NCBI GenBank assembly: GCA_904066235.2
Contig: CAJFCV020000004.1
Coordinates: forward strand, 9,858,001 to 9,922,000
Direction: 5' to 3'
Source: Bursaphelenchus xylophilus
Taxonomy: Eukaryota > Nematoda > Chromadorea > Rhabditida > Aphelenchoididae
Length of the DNA stretch: 64,000 nt
The position numbers and the translations under genes are program-made. The notes under the pieces are model-generated. The model was not told the DNA's origin and made no database searches. It saw nothing but the letters and a program-made list of their open reading frames with translations. Of the stretch, positions 44,556-57,355 are shown piece after piece (position 1 is the first letter of the stretch; the number at the start of each line of letters is the position of its first letter).

Positions 44556-45025
44556 CTGCAACAAACATGGTTACCATTATCCGCAAAAATGCGCGAAAAT
44601 GTCCGAAAGATCTCGTGGATTAATTTGAAAACAAAAATTTGAGCAATTTATAAAATTTTTTCGAGATAAATTGTGGGTGTCAGAGTCTGTGGGGAGAGTC
44701 GTAGATTGCCAAGCGAGAGATTTATCATCGAGATTTTAATAACACTCTGGGTATTTACAGAAAAAAAGAGGCAGGGGCTTAGGGCAAGGGGAAAAGTTAC
44801 ATTACCAGATGGGGAATAGCATTAGTTATTATTGGTTTTTGTAAAAAACAAAAATTTTATGTTTTTTTTATTATAAATAATTTTTTGGCCATTTGTGATG
44901 ATTTGTTTATCGGCGGGAAATGCATGAAGACGAAGCTCAAATTTCATAAAAAAAATTAGACAATGTCCGGCATGAGTCACATATTAGTTCACAAAAGTTT
45001 TTGCTTGCGTTTTGCAGGTTTAGCT

Positions 45026-45477
45026 GACAAGGGAAGTACTCCAAGTGCGACGCTCAGATTTTCCTTAAACTTTGCACACACGTCGGGCATGGACTAAGTA
45101 TCAATTGCTGAAAGTTTTAGCTCGCGCTTTGCAAGCGCCGCCGAGATATCGAACGATTTTTGCCGCCGAGAGAGTAGGCTGAACGCGGAGAGCGGTCAGA
45201 GACAAAAGCGCTTTTTGGCCATAACTTTGGCAGTTTCGTGCGGAAAAATTTGATTTTTTGTAGAAACATTATCCTTTATGGTTGAAATAGGCATGAAACT
45301 TTTCGTGCCGAAATTCCGCAAAAAGTCCTAAATTTTCGCCGACTTTTGAGCTAAAAATCTCAATTGTTTCTGCAAAGCGCGAGCTGGGATTCTCGCATAT
45401 ATCTTAGAAAAAATTATTCTAAATTTGTGCCAAGTTTTATCAAAATCTGAGCGTCGCACTTGGAGTACTTCCCCTGT
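45026..45477. mobile_element. Family D foldback, complete
   Basis: Starts ACAAGGGAAGTACTCCAAGT and ends ACTTGGAGTACTTCCCCTGT. The first ACGCTCAGATTTTCC block is mirrored by CAAAATCTGAGCGTCGC. Flanking triplets are TGA and TAA. The interior carries GAGCGGTCAGAG and GTTTCGTGCGG. No coding capacity. Confidence 0.85.
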
Positions 45478-46221
45478 AAGTTTCATGATTATCTGAGGGT
45501 CGCAATTGGAACACTTTTCCCTGCAACTTTTTTTCAAAGTTTATCTTCTCCATTTTTTTTCTGGAAACATAAAAATTTTTAAAACAGCCAAATTTTTAGT
45601 CACCAAAAAAACGAAAAAATCCATTGAAGCCATCAAAAAAATTTCAAAAATTTCACGTCCTCCCTAAATTCTCTTGAATAAAATTACAGTGTTTGAAAAC
45701 AAAAAAAGGAGCCCTCAATGTTTTTCCGGGAGTGCATTCCAATGTTTCCATTTTTATGAACAAAAAACAATTCAAATTATCATAAAAACATGGATACTGA
45801 GAGGACAAAGGAGGGATGAACTTTTTGAGCACTTGCCTTTTTTGGCCAATCTGTTAAAAGGTTTGCGGACGCTCAGCGAAGGCTTGGCGGAGGCTTGGAG
45901 AAGGCTTTCAACTTTAGCGCTTATATAACGTTAGCTATAGCTAGCCTCGGTTTTTTACACCGCCACCTGATGTAGCATAGAAAAGACGAAGATTTTCTTC
46001 CCAGCATCGATCCGTAAGCTATATTCGAAAATTATTGTGCAAGTAAAATACCTCAAAATAAGACATGAACTATTCTAGGACTCGATCAATCTTATTACAT
46101 GTTTTTATTAATTCAGCCTTCTCATAGACTCACCCCTGCACAGCGTTTCGAACATTTTTTCCGCCGCCGATCGGTGTCGAAAAAAGGAAAAAATGAAAAC
46201 TAGTGCTTACAAGTCGGTGTA

Positions 46222-47083
46222 CAGGGTGTCCAGAGAAATGTGCCGGAAAGTTTTTGTCGATTTCTTGGCGCTCAATAAAGATATCCGAAAAATTCTTTTT
46301 GCAGGATAAAGAAGAATATGGGCGGTTTTTTGTGCAAAAGAATCATTTTCTCCGCCAGCCCGGAAGGCAGTGTATTCGGCGGAGGCTTTTGATCGCTTTT
46401 TTGATCATCGCACCAACTTTAAACGCTTTATTATGAACTTTGATGGTTGAAACAAAGATATTTGCATATTTTCATGTTTGCCAAGTGTTCGGCGAAGGTA
46501 TGGCGGACGCTCGCCGAATCGGCGGAGGCCATAACTCATCTGCGGACAAGACATGGTCCAACACAATTTTCATGGCCTGGCTAGAACACCCTGCTGGCTT
46601 CGTATGCTTTCGAAAATTTTGTCACCAAGCTTTAGCAGAAGCTAAGCCATCGGAAAACCACTTGGTGCACCAGAAAACAGCAAAATATTTTTTTGTTCAA
46701 ATTTCCTTTTGCCTTGCTGTTTCAAACCTCCGCACGGTGCACTCGAACTTTATCGGTGATGCAGCGACAGGCTGCACCGTGCAGTCGCTATATGGGATCG
46801 CACTGCGATGTCGCTGTCTGTGTGATTTATTGCGTCAAAAATTTGAAGACTTTCCGGAATTTTCAGCATCATAATAAAGCGTTTAAAATTGGTGTGATGG
46901 CCAAAAAAGCGATCAAAAGTCTCCGCCGAATACACTACTTTCCGCGCTGGCGGAAGAAATGATTCTTTTGGACAAAAAACCGCCCAAATTCTTCTTTATC
47001 CTGCAAAAAGAATTTTTCGGATATCTTTATTGAGCGCCAAGAAATCGACAAAAACTTTCCGGCACATTTCTCTGGACACCCTG
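46222..47083. mobile_element. Family G foldback, CAGGGTGTCC ends, TA flanks
   Basis: An 862-bp inverted repeat flanked by TA on both sides. The terminal CAGGGTGTCCAGAGAAATG is exactly mirrored at the right. Each arm is about 220 bp and includes GATAAAGAAGAATATGGGCG and the GGCGGAG/CTCCGCC blocks. The 390-bp centre has a GCACGGTGCA...TGCACCGTGC hairpin at 46733-46785 and an open frame of 144 codons without transposase motifs. TA duplication and the end sequence suggest a non-autonomous Tc1/mariner relative. Confidence 0.8.
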
Positions 47084-48419
47084 TATATTTGGCTAGCCAC
47101 AATAGATGTAACTAAACTAAAAAGTGGTTATTAGACTATAAGAGATTGCCATTACACGTATACAAACTACATCATCATACCTTATGTTAATGTTGAGAAA
47201 ATGATGATAAATGATGAATTCAACCTTCAGGTAAAAAAAGACTTCAGGTAAAAGGCCCTGCTCCAACAAAAAATCAATGCAACCAAAGCTATCGTCCACT
47301 CAAACTACATATCGTTGACCCGAAGAGTCGTAGCGCCTCTTTGCATGTTCAATATAGTATGTCAAGGACTCACACAGTAATTTCTCAGTTTTACAGCCCA
47401 AATTTTTCAGATTTTTTTTTCATTTGACGTTTTGGACCCTTCGTTAGAGACGACGCAAAATGAGGTCAGACAACGGCATTATTAAATGGAAAAACAGTTT
47501 TATCTTCTTGTAAAAAAGTCTTACACTAGCATCTATAAATTTGATGCCATAGCCGGATAAAGAAGTCTTAAAAATTGAAGGATCTCTCTACATTGATAAA
47601 ACATAAAGCTCCAAAAAAATTTCTTTCTCTGGCAAAGTTAGATAGCCTACCTACCGATTAGAATACCTACTGTACTTCCCTTTCCCCCTCCACAAACACT
47701 GCCATCTTGCACTGCTCCGTTCGCTATGACTACACGCAATATCCAGCGTAAATTTTATATATAGCCTGCACTTTCGTGATGTAGAAGCGCAACATCTAAT
47801 TATGGCGGTTACATCCGTGACATCAGTAAAATAAAGTGAAAAATGTAAACTTACAGCGGTTATTATGGGAAAAAATTTAAAATCTTGCGAGAAATCAAAG
47901 AAAATGCCCAATGACATTTGTTTTCCAAGCCAAACATAAAATATTACAAATAGATAAAGAGCCGGTTATTAATACAAAATTTAAGCTAAAGAAAACGTTT
48001 GGCAAATCCCTTTCAGTAATCGTAAGTCCCACGTGCAAAATCCACCAGATTGAATATTGTGCGGTTATTTTAAACGACCCAAAAGCCTCATCCCTTTGGG
48101 CATTTTGTGTTCTTTCTCGTCGAGCGGAAGGAAAGGCCCGCGCACGCATGAAAATCTGATTTGGCTGGCCGTTTTGTCATCTTTTTTTTGTTTTTTGCCG
48201 AGTTTTTTTTGGTTCGAAAAATGACGAAAAGTTTGGGAAGAAACTTTATGGCAAACTCTAAAGATTTTACATGAAACTGTCGTGAAAAAGAAACTTTTTG
48301 CCGCGGCGTGTCTGGTCTAGACATGGCTCTCAAACCGGGGCCAAAAATCGCTTTTTTACAAAAGAATTATCCTACACGACAAAAAATGCTCCGACAAGCT
48401 TGGGCATTTAAAAAATCCT

Positions 48420-48871
48420 AACAGGGAAGTACCCCAAGTGCGAAGCTCAGATTTTGATGAAAGTTGGTACAAATTTAGAACAATTTTTTCTAAGAAATAT
48501 GCGAGAATCTTAGCTTGCGCTTTGCAGAAACAATCGAGATTTTTAGATCCAAAGTTGGTGAAAATTTGACAATTTTTGCCGAATTTCGGCACAAAAAGTT
48601 TCATGCCTATTTCAACCGTAAAGGATAATGTTTCTACAAAAAATCAAATTTTTCCGCACGAGACTGCCCAAGTTATGGCCAAAAAGCGCTTTTCTCTCTG
48701 ACCGCTCTCCACGTTTAGCGTACTCTCTCGGCGACAAAAATCGTACAATATCTCGGCGGCGCTTGCAAAGCGCGAGCTGAAACTTTCAGGAATTGATATT
48801 TAGTCCATTCCCGACGTGTGTACAAAATTTAAAGAAAATCCGAGAGTCGCACTTGGGGTACTTCCCTTGTA
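48420..48871. mobile_element. Family D foldback, complete, flanked by TAA
   Basis: Starts ACAGGGAAGTACCCCAAGTG and ends CACTTGGGGTACTTCCCTTGT. TAA lies directly outside or overlapping both ends, consistent with a 3-bp target duplication. Orientation is opposite to the copy at 45026-45477, judged from the order of the GTTATGGCC and GCGAGCT blocks. Confidence 0.83.
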
Positions 48872-50151
48872 AGCTCAATTCAGAGCTCCCCCTAAACACT
48901 AACTATCACCACCCCCAAGTTTCTTAATTGGGGTTCGTGGAATTTCCCCCGGCCACAATAAGTTTGTCGTTTTTATTCGAATGTTTTTTTTCTATTAAAG
49001 CCCTCCGGAAATCGGATCCACGACTCCGAATTTCGCCAAAAAACTTGGCCATGTTTTCTAATCTCGGCCAGATTTTAATAAGCCAGATGGTGTTTAGGGA
49101 AAAAAGGGAAGACAAAGTGTTGTTTTGGACGCCAATGTTCAAAGGGTAATATATGTCGGAGTTGGGATATGAGAGGTATGGCTAAAAGGGCTATTGTTCC
49201 AGGCGCTGTGGATGGTTCAGAATTTGGAAGCGGTGTCTGGAAAAAACATTGAAAAAAAACAACAGGCGTAAATTTTTGTAGGCATAGTTGAGAATTTTGT
49301 TGCGTGTTTTACACAAAAACTTCTTTTTAACACGAAAATTTGGCGGTGATATGGCAGTGCGATTGTCGCCAAAGCAACTGGTTTTCTGCCGTCTATTCCC
49401 CTGGACGGTTGCTGAATATCTCGGTACTCCGTGCTGAAATTTCCATGAAATTTTTGACCTGCCAGGATGTAGGTCATCTATGCAAAATGTGAAAAAAAGA
49501 TCTGAAGCACTTCCCTTGAGCCTGCAACCATCTGCAATTCCAATATCATCATTCCAGACGTCTCCCAGTCCGTCACAAAAATTTCCCAACCCATATTGCT
49601 CCCATCCGCCCAGCCCCACTTCATACCGGATACATGAAAAGCGAAAATGATGTTGTTGAGGACGGCGAAGAGTTCCCTGAAATCCGACCCAATATCGGAG
49701 TCGGGAGATTCGGTGCGCCGGATTCCCGCGGTTCCCCTCCGGCTCCCACGGCACACGGAGGAAATATATATACATATATTGTATTTATATTTGCGAATCA
49801 ATGGTTCTTTGGCCTAATGAGAGAATATTGGATTACCGGCGAAGAGCTTCGGAGGCCAAAAACTTGAAAGGATTTTTAAGGCTACCGAAAAAAGTTTGAA
49901 TAAAATGATGACTTTGATTGTGAGAATGAGTCGATAAAAAAGAGAAAAGGTAAGAAAACCAAAAAAAATGACAGAAAGAGAGAAATACATGTTGTAGAAG
50001 GCATATGATCGATCTCTATGTAGCTATGGCTGTATAGAAATCGCCTATGTTTTTAGGTCAAAAATTGAATAGTATTATATTATATTAAATTCTTCGCCTT
50101 TATTTCGACAAAAATCTTGCTTTCCTTCTGAAACGATATCGGAAAAATAAT

Positions 50152-50280
50152 GTGTATTTATAACGCCTTAAATTTGTCCATCGTCGCTTTGCCGCGACTG
50201 GCCGTGGCCGAAGATTTGGTGCGCGATTTCTTGACATCTTGCTGCAACAGATGCAGGATATTCTCCTTACAGACTGATAG
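50152..50280. repeat. Degenerate family C element
   Basis: The left end resembles TCGGAAAAATAATG, the right end is CCTTACAGACTGATA, and the interior has CATCGTCGCTTTGCCGCGACT like the GGCGGAT subtype. It abuts a family A element whose left end may have landed in a family C end. Confidence 0.5.
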
Positions 50281-50295
50281 GGAGAATTCAGTCTG

Positions 50296-50551
50296 TAGGG
50301 AGAGATCTGATCCAATGGCAAAAACCGTACCATTTTGCATTCAAAAAGTATCAAAAAACGTGGCAAAATACCTCCATCTCCAAGTGAAAAAACTCAGATT
50401 TCAAAAGCGCGCCCGCTCTTTTTGTGATTAAAAAGGGCGCGCTCTTCAAAATGAAGTTTTTTCAATTGGAGAGGGAAGCTTTTTGCCACATTTTTGATAC
50501 TTCCCGGATGCAAAATGGTATTGTTTTCGCCACTGGATCAGGCCCCCACTG
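50296..50551. mobile_element. Family A MITE
   Basis: The left end, GTAGGGAGAGATCTGATCC, is worn. The right end, GGATCAGGCCCCCACTG-TA, is intact. Arms include ACCATTTTGCATTC and ACGTGGCAAAATACC, with a GCGCGCCCGC centre. Confidence 0.75.
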
Positions 50552-51904
50552 TAGACCCTTTCATCTAAATTTTGGGACTTTTTGATTTTTCTTGGTTTTG
50601 GATTAAAGATTATCAAACGACACAAGAAATCTTATTTTAAAAACCCTCAGCGAAGAGCTTTTATGGAAAAAATTAGGGTCTATACCTTAATTTTTTCTAT
50701 AAAGTTTACCTCACCCAATTTTGCATAGCCCAACCAAAAACCGACAGAGTTCTAACCCACGCCACGTCAACGACTTTCTCATGCCAGCCCAGAAAACCTT
50801 TGGCATAACCGCATTATCGAAGCTGCGGCGAACAATAGGCCAAGGACTCTTTGAATGGACCAAAAAGTGGGTGTCCTGGACGTATTCAGAAGAGTTAGAA
50901 TCACTAATTATTAAATATTACTTTCAAAGAATACTTTTCCGTTGAAAAGGTCAGGATGGAAATTTTTTGATTTCTCCAAGTTTTTTTGATTTTTTTTTCA
51001 AAAAAAAATAATGCTGATTTTTTCAAGGTAAACTTGAAATAAAGGTATATGTTTTGACAAAAATTATTTGAAAAACGCAAATTTTTTTATTTTTTTAAAA
51101 TTTTTTTTTGTTTTTTGTGATTGTGTTTCCGCCAAAATGCGTAAGAATTCTTCTTCAGTACAAAAAAAAAATAATTTTTTTCTCGAAAATAGATAGTACA
51201 AGCCTTTCTTCCGCCGCAAATGCCAAAGAATTGCGTTTTACCGCGAAGACAATCACATTTGGCCAAGTTTTTGTAGAGCCTCGCACCTAATTTCATATGT
51301 AAAAACCCAGAAATTTTGGCGTCTTAAATAACGATTAAATCACTATAAATAAAATAAAAAATTATAAAAAAAATGTACACTAATACAAGTCTACCCCAAA
51401 ATTTTAATTCAAACTAAATTGAGCAAACAATAGGCGCCATGAGAACGTGTTCATAGTCACGCAATAAATTCTAGGTTTATTAATTACCAATTCCAAAATT
51501 GGCGGCGGCAAAAATTCGGGGGTTTTACATACAAACATTCTTTTGGGGTTTTCAAAATTTTTGTTTTGATTCACAAAAAAAAATTTTTTGTCGCTTATTT
51601 TGAGTGTTCAAGCTCAATCCCAATATCATTTCCTGAACTGAAAATACAGGTCATGTTTTTACCCATTACTTGAAATTTGAGCTGCTACCAGGTTATAATA
51701 AAATAAGACTTGTAGAATTTTGCGCATGGAGAATTGTGGTTTAGAGTATTCTGTGCGGATTAAAACATTGAATAAAATTTTAAACAAACATGAAATACCA
51801 AAACAGAAATTAAATTTGAGCTAAAAGCCAGGGGTTCAAAGCACCGAAACGTACATGAAAATTACTCCAAGTTTTGTGCGCAAAATATTGACTAGCATCT
51901 TATA

Positions 51905-52067
51905 TGACTTGTCCAAAAACTTCTGACAACTTCTGAGGACAAAAACATGATATTAGACCCAGATTACTCAGCTAATTTTTATATATTCTGAATCACAAAG
52001 TTTTTGCGAATTTTTTGACATATGTCTTGACCTGTAACTCCATACCCCATAGAAATACTTTCCTCGT
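51905..52067. repeat. Family B foldback, right arm only
   Basis: The sequence contains AGCTAATTTTTATATATTCTG, CTTGACCTGTAACTCCATAC and CCCCATAGAAATACTTTCC, all from the right arm of family B. No left arm is found upstream, so this is a solo or deleted copy. Confidence 0.7.
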
Positions 52068-53801
52068 GAAATCTGTAGCCCTCCTTTTGCAGCAACGAAC
52101 GTTAACTCTAATCCGTAAGTCGGTTAAAATTTGGGAACATTTGCACGCTTTGGCTCTCATCGGCAAAGATAATATAATACTTTGGTGATGTCTGTAAACA
52201 ACAAATCAAAATTTTTCCGAATGAAACGTTGCTGTTGGCCAAAACTTGACGCAAATTTTGAATAAAACCAATGCGTTGCAAATCGAGCAATCCGCAGACT
52301 TGGCATGAATACTTTTGGCGGTCGCTGCTCACCTCCACCGCTCTTGGCCCTCCTCTCCGCGGGCTCTTCTCTCCTCTTCCAACACACAACCCACAGCACC
52401 CACCAAGTTCCCACTTTAGAAGCTAATTGTAATCAAAATCCTTTGGCCTTGGCCCCCCTTGGAACGGACCCTTAACCCAGATTCTCGTTTGGCTTCTGAA
52501 TCCCCACACAAATGGCGTCAAAAGCAAAAAAAATAAAACCAAAAAAGAACCAACCATATCCGCATCCCCGCAAATTCCCCGGAGGCCTCAAATCGGAAAC
52601 TTTGAAGATTCGCCATGAATAATATCGACGGCCAAAGGAATGGTTGTGGCGGACGGGATGGGAACCGATAACAAGTGCAAAGACAAAATATCTTTATAAT
52701 TCGCAAAAATGGGGAGCTATAAATAGACGGGCACATGGATGATATATAGAAGAGTCTAAGAATCCGAAATTAATTTATCGCTAGGGCAATATGTCATGTA
52801 GCAACAATGGAAATTTGGGAAAAGAGCCGTTCGTTTTTTGGGAGTGGAAGATGGTTCAAAAACCGGGATTTTTTTGGCCGAAAGTTGGCAAAAATGTGGT
52901 GCTTTTTTGCTAATTGGAGCATTAAAAGTATATCACTTATATCAATTCGTACTGTTAGGAGTAACGTATCTAGCAATCAACTCTTCCACACTAAACTGAC
53001 CAAATATTTTATCTCTATATATGTACTGGCTGACCAGGGGAGAATGGGACTTGAAGTGGAATCGACCGGTCGGAGAGGACAAGAAGACCAAGGAAAGAAG
53101 TGTTTATTTCGTACAGCAGCAGGAAAAGTGGTTATAAACGACCAGATCCGGGGCTTTTATAGAGAATGACCGAACTTATGCAAATTTGGGGTTTAGCGCC
53201 AACACTCTGACCACTCTCCACGTTATGGTGTAAGAGCCGTGTAGTAAGTCCTTATTCAGTTGATCCACTCGACACCTCAATTCCTCAATTGACAAAAAAA
53301 ACTGATGTTTAGCGGAGGCAGCTGAGTTCATCACGCCAATCCTCAACACTCCGAGCACTCGAAAAAACACTTGGCCGTCATAATATCCATCTTCATAGAT
53401 CCCCCGGAACCCTTGCAGCGGTCGGCCATAACAACGCGCCATAAAGGCGTCTTCTTCTTTTCATGGCCTTCCAACTTCTTGGCGTCCCCGGAGAACAATC
53501 ACGGCCTAACGAACTTTTGCGGTCCGACGCGCAACGAACCCAGAGGGCCGTCGGAGCGGGGAGTCAGGGCCACGCAAAAACATCTTCATGCAACGTCGAG
53601 CGAGACGAAAATTTGCGGGAAAAGCGTTGACGGTGGGCTGTGATTTTTGGAAAGTAAAGCAAGTTGCAAATGGAGGAAAAGAGTCGCTATTTTTGCAAAA
53701 TCAATGATGGGAAAGCAGCCCAAATTTGTCTTTATTTTCTATGCCAGACGGAGAGATATTTCGAAAAAAACCTCGGAGTAAAAACAGGGTTTTTCTATAT
53801 A

Positions 53802-53952
53802 AGTCTGTCGGGAAAATAATGAGTATAATGTGGCTGCGCCGATTGTGTCGCTGAAAGGAAAAGCAATTTGATTTTATCGTGAAAATTCATTTTCCCATTT
53901 ATTTTTCCCTATCTTCGTTGCTACAGAGTGCTCATTATTTTCCCGACAGGCT
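53802..53952. repeat. Family C element, TGAGCA subtype
   Basis: The ends are AGTCTGTCGGGAAAATAATG and CATTATTTTCCCGACAGGCTG, with GAGTATAATG and GTGCTC next to them. The middle has GCGCCGATTGTGTCGCTGAA as in the outer copy at 37719. 151 bp. Confidence 0.72.
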
Positions 53953-55574
53953 GAGGAAAAGCGTTTTCTGTCCGTAGGTATTTTTGCAAAGCTTTCTCGA
54001 AGCTACATCTGGCTAGCGGAGCCAGAAGTTTCTTGCCCAAAATTCCCTCAAAACTTTTCGTCACGCAACCTGTGTTTCAATAGCAAATTGCCGATAAAAA
54101 CTATTCCACATTCCTCTAAACATCCCCTAAAAGTACCCAGTGAATAATCAGGAGTAAGTATGTCATCGGCCCTCGTAAAAAGCCCACGGAATTTCCCCGT
54201 CCATTCCGAGCCTGCCTACGGTAGTCCCCCACCAAATAAAAAAGAAGAAATCGCGGAGCCCAGAAGCAAATGGTGGCCAAGGAAATTGGCCCCGTTAAAG
54301 GACCGCCACGACATTTTTGGCTTCCCTCTCCGCACCCGTCTCGAAGACGACGACCTACCGTCGCCACAAGAGTACTGAGGAATCGATTTTTCGATGGAAA
54401 TCCAATTTGGTCGCCCGGGGAAATAAGGCCGCGCAATTCAAAGAATCCCCGAAAAAATGGCTTTCAGTCTGCGGGAAGGTTAAAAACAGGTTGGATAGTA
54501 AAGGCTATGAGTAATAAGAATATGGAAATTTCAGCGCGTTAAGAGCAAGTTGGAAAATTTCGCAAAGGAATTTCTTATGGTGCGCTACACCGATCTCTTT
54601 CATACTATTTGACCTGAATTTCTTGCGTTGACCACTTGTAAATTCCTGAAAATTTTCGCTCGCCCTTCGCAGGGAAGCTGAGATTTTTTCAACGATCTTT
54701 ACCCCAAGAGAAACTACATAAAACGGGGAGAGCGCTCAGAGAGAAAAAAACAAGATATCAACAATATTTGAACCACTAAAAGTGAAGATAGAAGGCCAGG
54801 AAAAGAAAAATTTTTCCATGTTTTTAAGCTCCGCGCGAAATCATTTGTTTTTTGCATGGAAACGTTGCAGTCCACGCTGGACACTTTTTGCTCCATATAA
54901 CTCAAAAAATACGAAATTGTGACATTTTGGGTCCGTAAAAATCTTGGTGAATCTTGCAATGCAAATGCTAAAAAATGTCGGAAGTTTCTAAAAATCTAAT
55001 TTCGGACCAAGCCCTATCAAAACTCACACAAAATACCTCAAGAACTTCTCCGGTAATAAACCGACTCAACTTCGGCAAATTGCTTCAAAACTTCCCATAT
55101 CCCATCTCCAATCCATAGACAAAATCTCATAACCTGTCGTGTGTCAACCCAATTTCAATTTCCGCCTTGTTCCCGAGAAAAAAAACGAAATTCTCTTCGA
55201 AATGCTCTCAACTCGTTGCCAAGGCCCGAACCAAAGCCGGTAATCATACCCTCTTGACTGTTTTATTGCTTTTGGAATTTGAATGGGCGCTGAGAAAGGG
55301 TTCAGGATTCTTGAAACCCCGAATCTCCGAATGGCGTATAGGCGGAATAAAAGCGGTAAAAACAAAAGTGTTAAGCCGCGGAGATTTTCCAATTTTACAG
55401 TGCAAAAGTGAAATGCGCAGTGCGAAAAGTCGGGCTCGGATGTGCAGGAATTTATCAACCATTGCTCTTGAAGTACTTTGCCTTTTGCCAGATAACTACA
55501 CTTGTTGAATTCTGTGTCATATCTTCATTTATCTTCAATCAGCAACAAATTTCAGGAACTGCAGTTTCAACTCG

Positions 55575-56023
55575 CAGGGGAAGTACTCCAAATGCGACGC
55601 TCAGATTTTGATGAAATTTGGCAAAAATTTAGAACGATTTTTTCTAAAGCATATGCGAGAGTCCTAGCTCGCGCTTTGCAGAAACAACCGAGTTTTAGAT
55701 CGAAAGTCGGCGAAAATTTAAGACCTTTTGCCGAATTCCGGCACGAAAAGTTTCATGCCTATTTCTACCGTAAAGTATAACGTTTCTACAAAAAATCCAA
55801 TTTTTTCGCACGAAACTGCCAAAGTTATGGCCAAAAATCGTTTTTCTCTGTGACCGCTCTCCACGTTTAGTGTGCTCTCTCGGCGGCAAAAACCGTTCGA
55901 TATCTCAGCGGCGCCGGCAAAGCGCGAGCTAAAACTTTCAGTAATTGATATTTATTCCATACTCGACGTGTGTGCAAAATTTAAAGAAAATCTGAGCGTC
56001 GCAACTTGGAGTACTTCCCTTGT
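55575..56023. mobile_element. Family D foldback, complete
   Basis: Starts CAGGGGAAGTACTCCAAATG and ends CTTGGAGTACTTCCCTTGT. The interior blocks GAAACAACCGAGTTTTAG and CTCTCGGCGGCAAAAACCG occur in the same order as in the 48420 copy. Confidence 0.82.
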
Positions 56024-56897
56024 CAATCATAAAATTCAAAACCTTGTATGGTTTACTGATAACAGCCTGCGATCAGGGAGACCAAAAAATGAGTACATTT
56101 ATGCATGTAAAATATGAAAAACCGCTTTGTTGGCTAGTCCAAGAACTTTATAGCCGAAAAAATTAGTTTTTTGCAACATCTACTGGTCTATTAAAAAAAT
56201 TGTTACGTTGTAAGTTTTTGCCAAGTCTCCGCCGAGCCAAGCCATGTAGTCACAACCTTTTTACGGGGCTTGCCCGACACCGCATATCCAACAAGTTTCC
56301 TTTGACCTGAACTGTCCTCGACCCGAAAAGAATGCCGCTTCGTTTGCAGATTTTTCTGTCGGTAAAATACGTAGATTCGGAAAGTTACGCTGAGAAAAAA
56401 TCAATGTTTTATGAGGCTGTTTCTTATCTTAAGTTATCGATAATTTTTTGCGGAATTTTTTTCCGCAAATCTTTTGACCTCACCTGTTGAATTTAGGCGA
56501 AAAATCATTTGGATCTGAAAACTTTTTCAGCCAATTTTCATTATTCTCCCTTCTCTTTTTAACACCGAAGTCGAGAGCTCCAAAAATATTGCAGTAAACA
56601 TTGATCACAAAAGCGATCAATCAGAGTTTACAGAAAGTACAATACCAATCTTATTTGTGGTTCAATCAGCACATTACAGCATGTGCTATTAGTGTATTTA
56701 GTGTATGAAATCATTTCAAGACAAGTAAGTTTACAACGCTGGGAATCAGAAGCGACGAAAACACATTCGCGTGTGTTAAGAGTTTCCTTTACTGTCCACC
56801 ACTAAAGAAAGTAGGAGAAAAGGTTTTTTACTGTCTTGTTGAACATGTTTTTCGATCAGCCAGGAAAAGGCCATAAGGCCACATCGTTGTACAACTT

Positions 56898-57355
56898 ACA
56901 AGGGAAGTACCTCAAGTGCGACGCTCAGATTTTCTTTAAATTTTGTACACACGTTGGGAATGGAGTAAATATCGATTCCTGAAAGTTTTAGCTCGCGCTT
57001 TGCAAGCGCCGTCGAGATATTGAACGATCTTTGCCGCCGAGAGAGTACGATAAACGCGGAGAGCGGTCAGAGAGAAGAATACTTTTCGGCCATAACTTTT
57101 CTAGTGTCGCGCGGAAAAAATTCATTCCTTGTGGAAACGTTACCCTCTATGGTAGAAATAGGCATAAAATTTTTCGTGCCAAAGTTCGGCAAAAAGTTTC
57201 AAATTTTTGCCGAGTCTCGATCTAAAAATCTCGGTTGTTTCTTCAAAGCGCGAGCTAGGATTCTCGCATATATCTAAGAAAAAAAATTTTATAAATTTGC
57301 CCTAACAATAAGTTTCATCAAGCTCTGGGCGTCGCACTTGGGGTACTTCCTCTGT
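56898..57355. mobile_element. Family D foldback, complete, flanked by TTA
   Basis: Starts ACAAGGGAAGTACCTCAAGT and ends ACTTGGGGTACTTCCTCTGT, with TTA on both sides. Orientation as in the 45026 copy (CGCGGAGAGCGGTCAGAGAG in the left part). It lies about 280 bp upstream of the first esterase. Confidence 0.84.

Noticed and set aside
46440..46874. 144-codon frame inside the CAGGGTGTCC foldback as a transposase
   Set aside because: No DDE/D pattern, no helix-turn-helix, and it overlaps the inner hairpin. It is too short for a mariner transposase.
54160..54378. 72-codon frame starting MSSALVKSPRNFPV
   Set aside because: It lies in a GC-rich island open in several frames on both strands, with no acceptor, promoter signal or homologous motif. 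Kept as part of the island finding.
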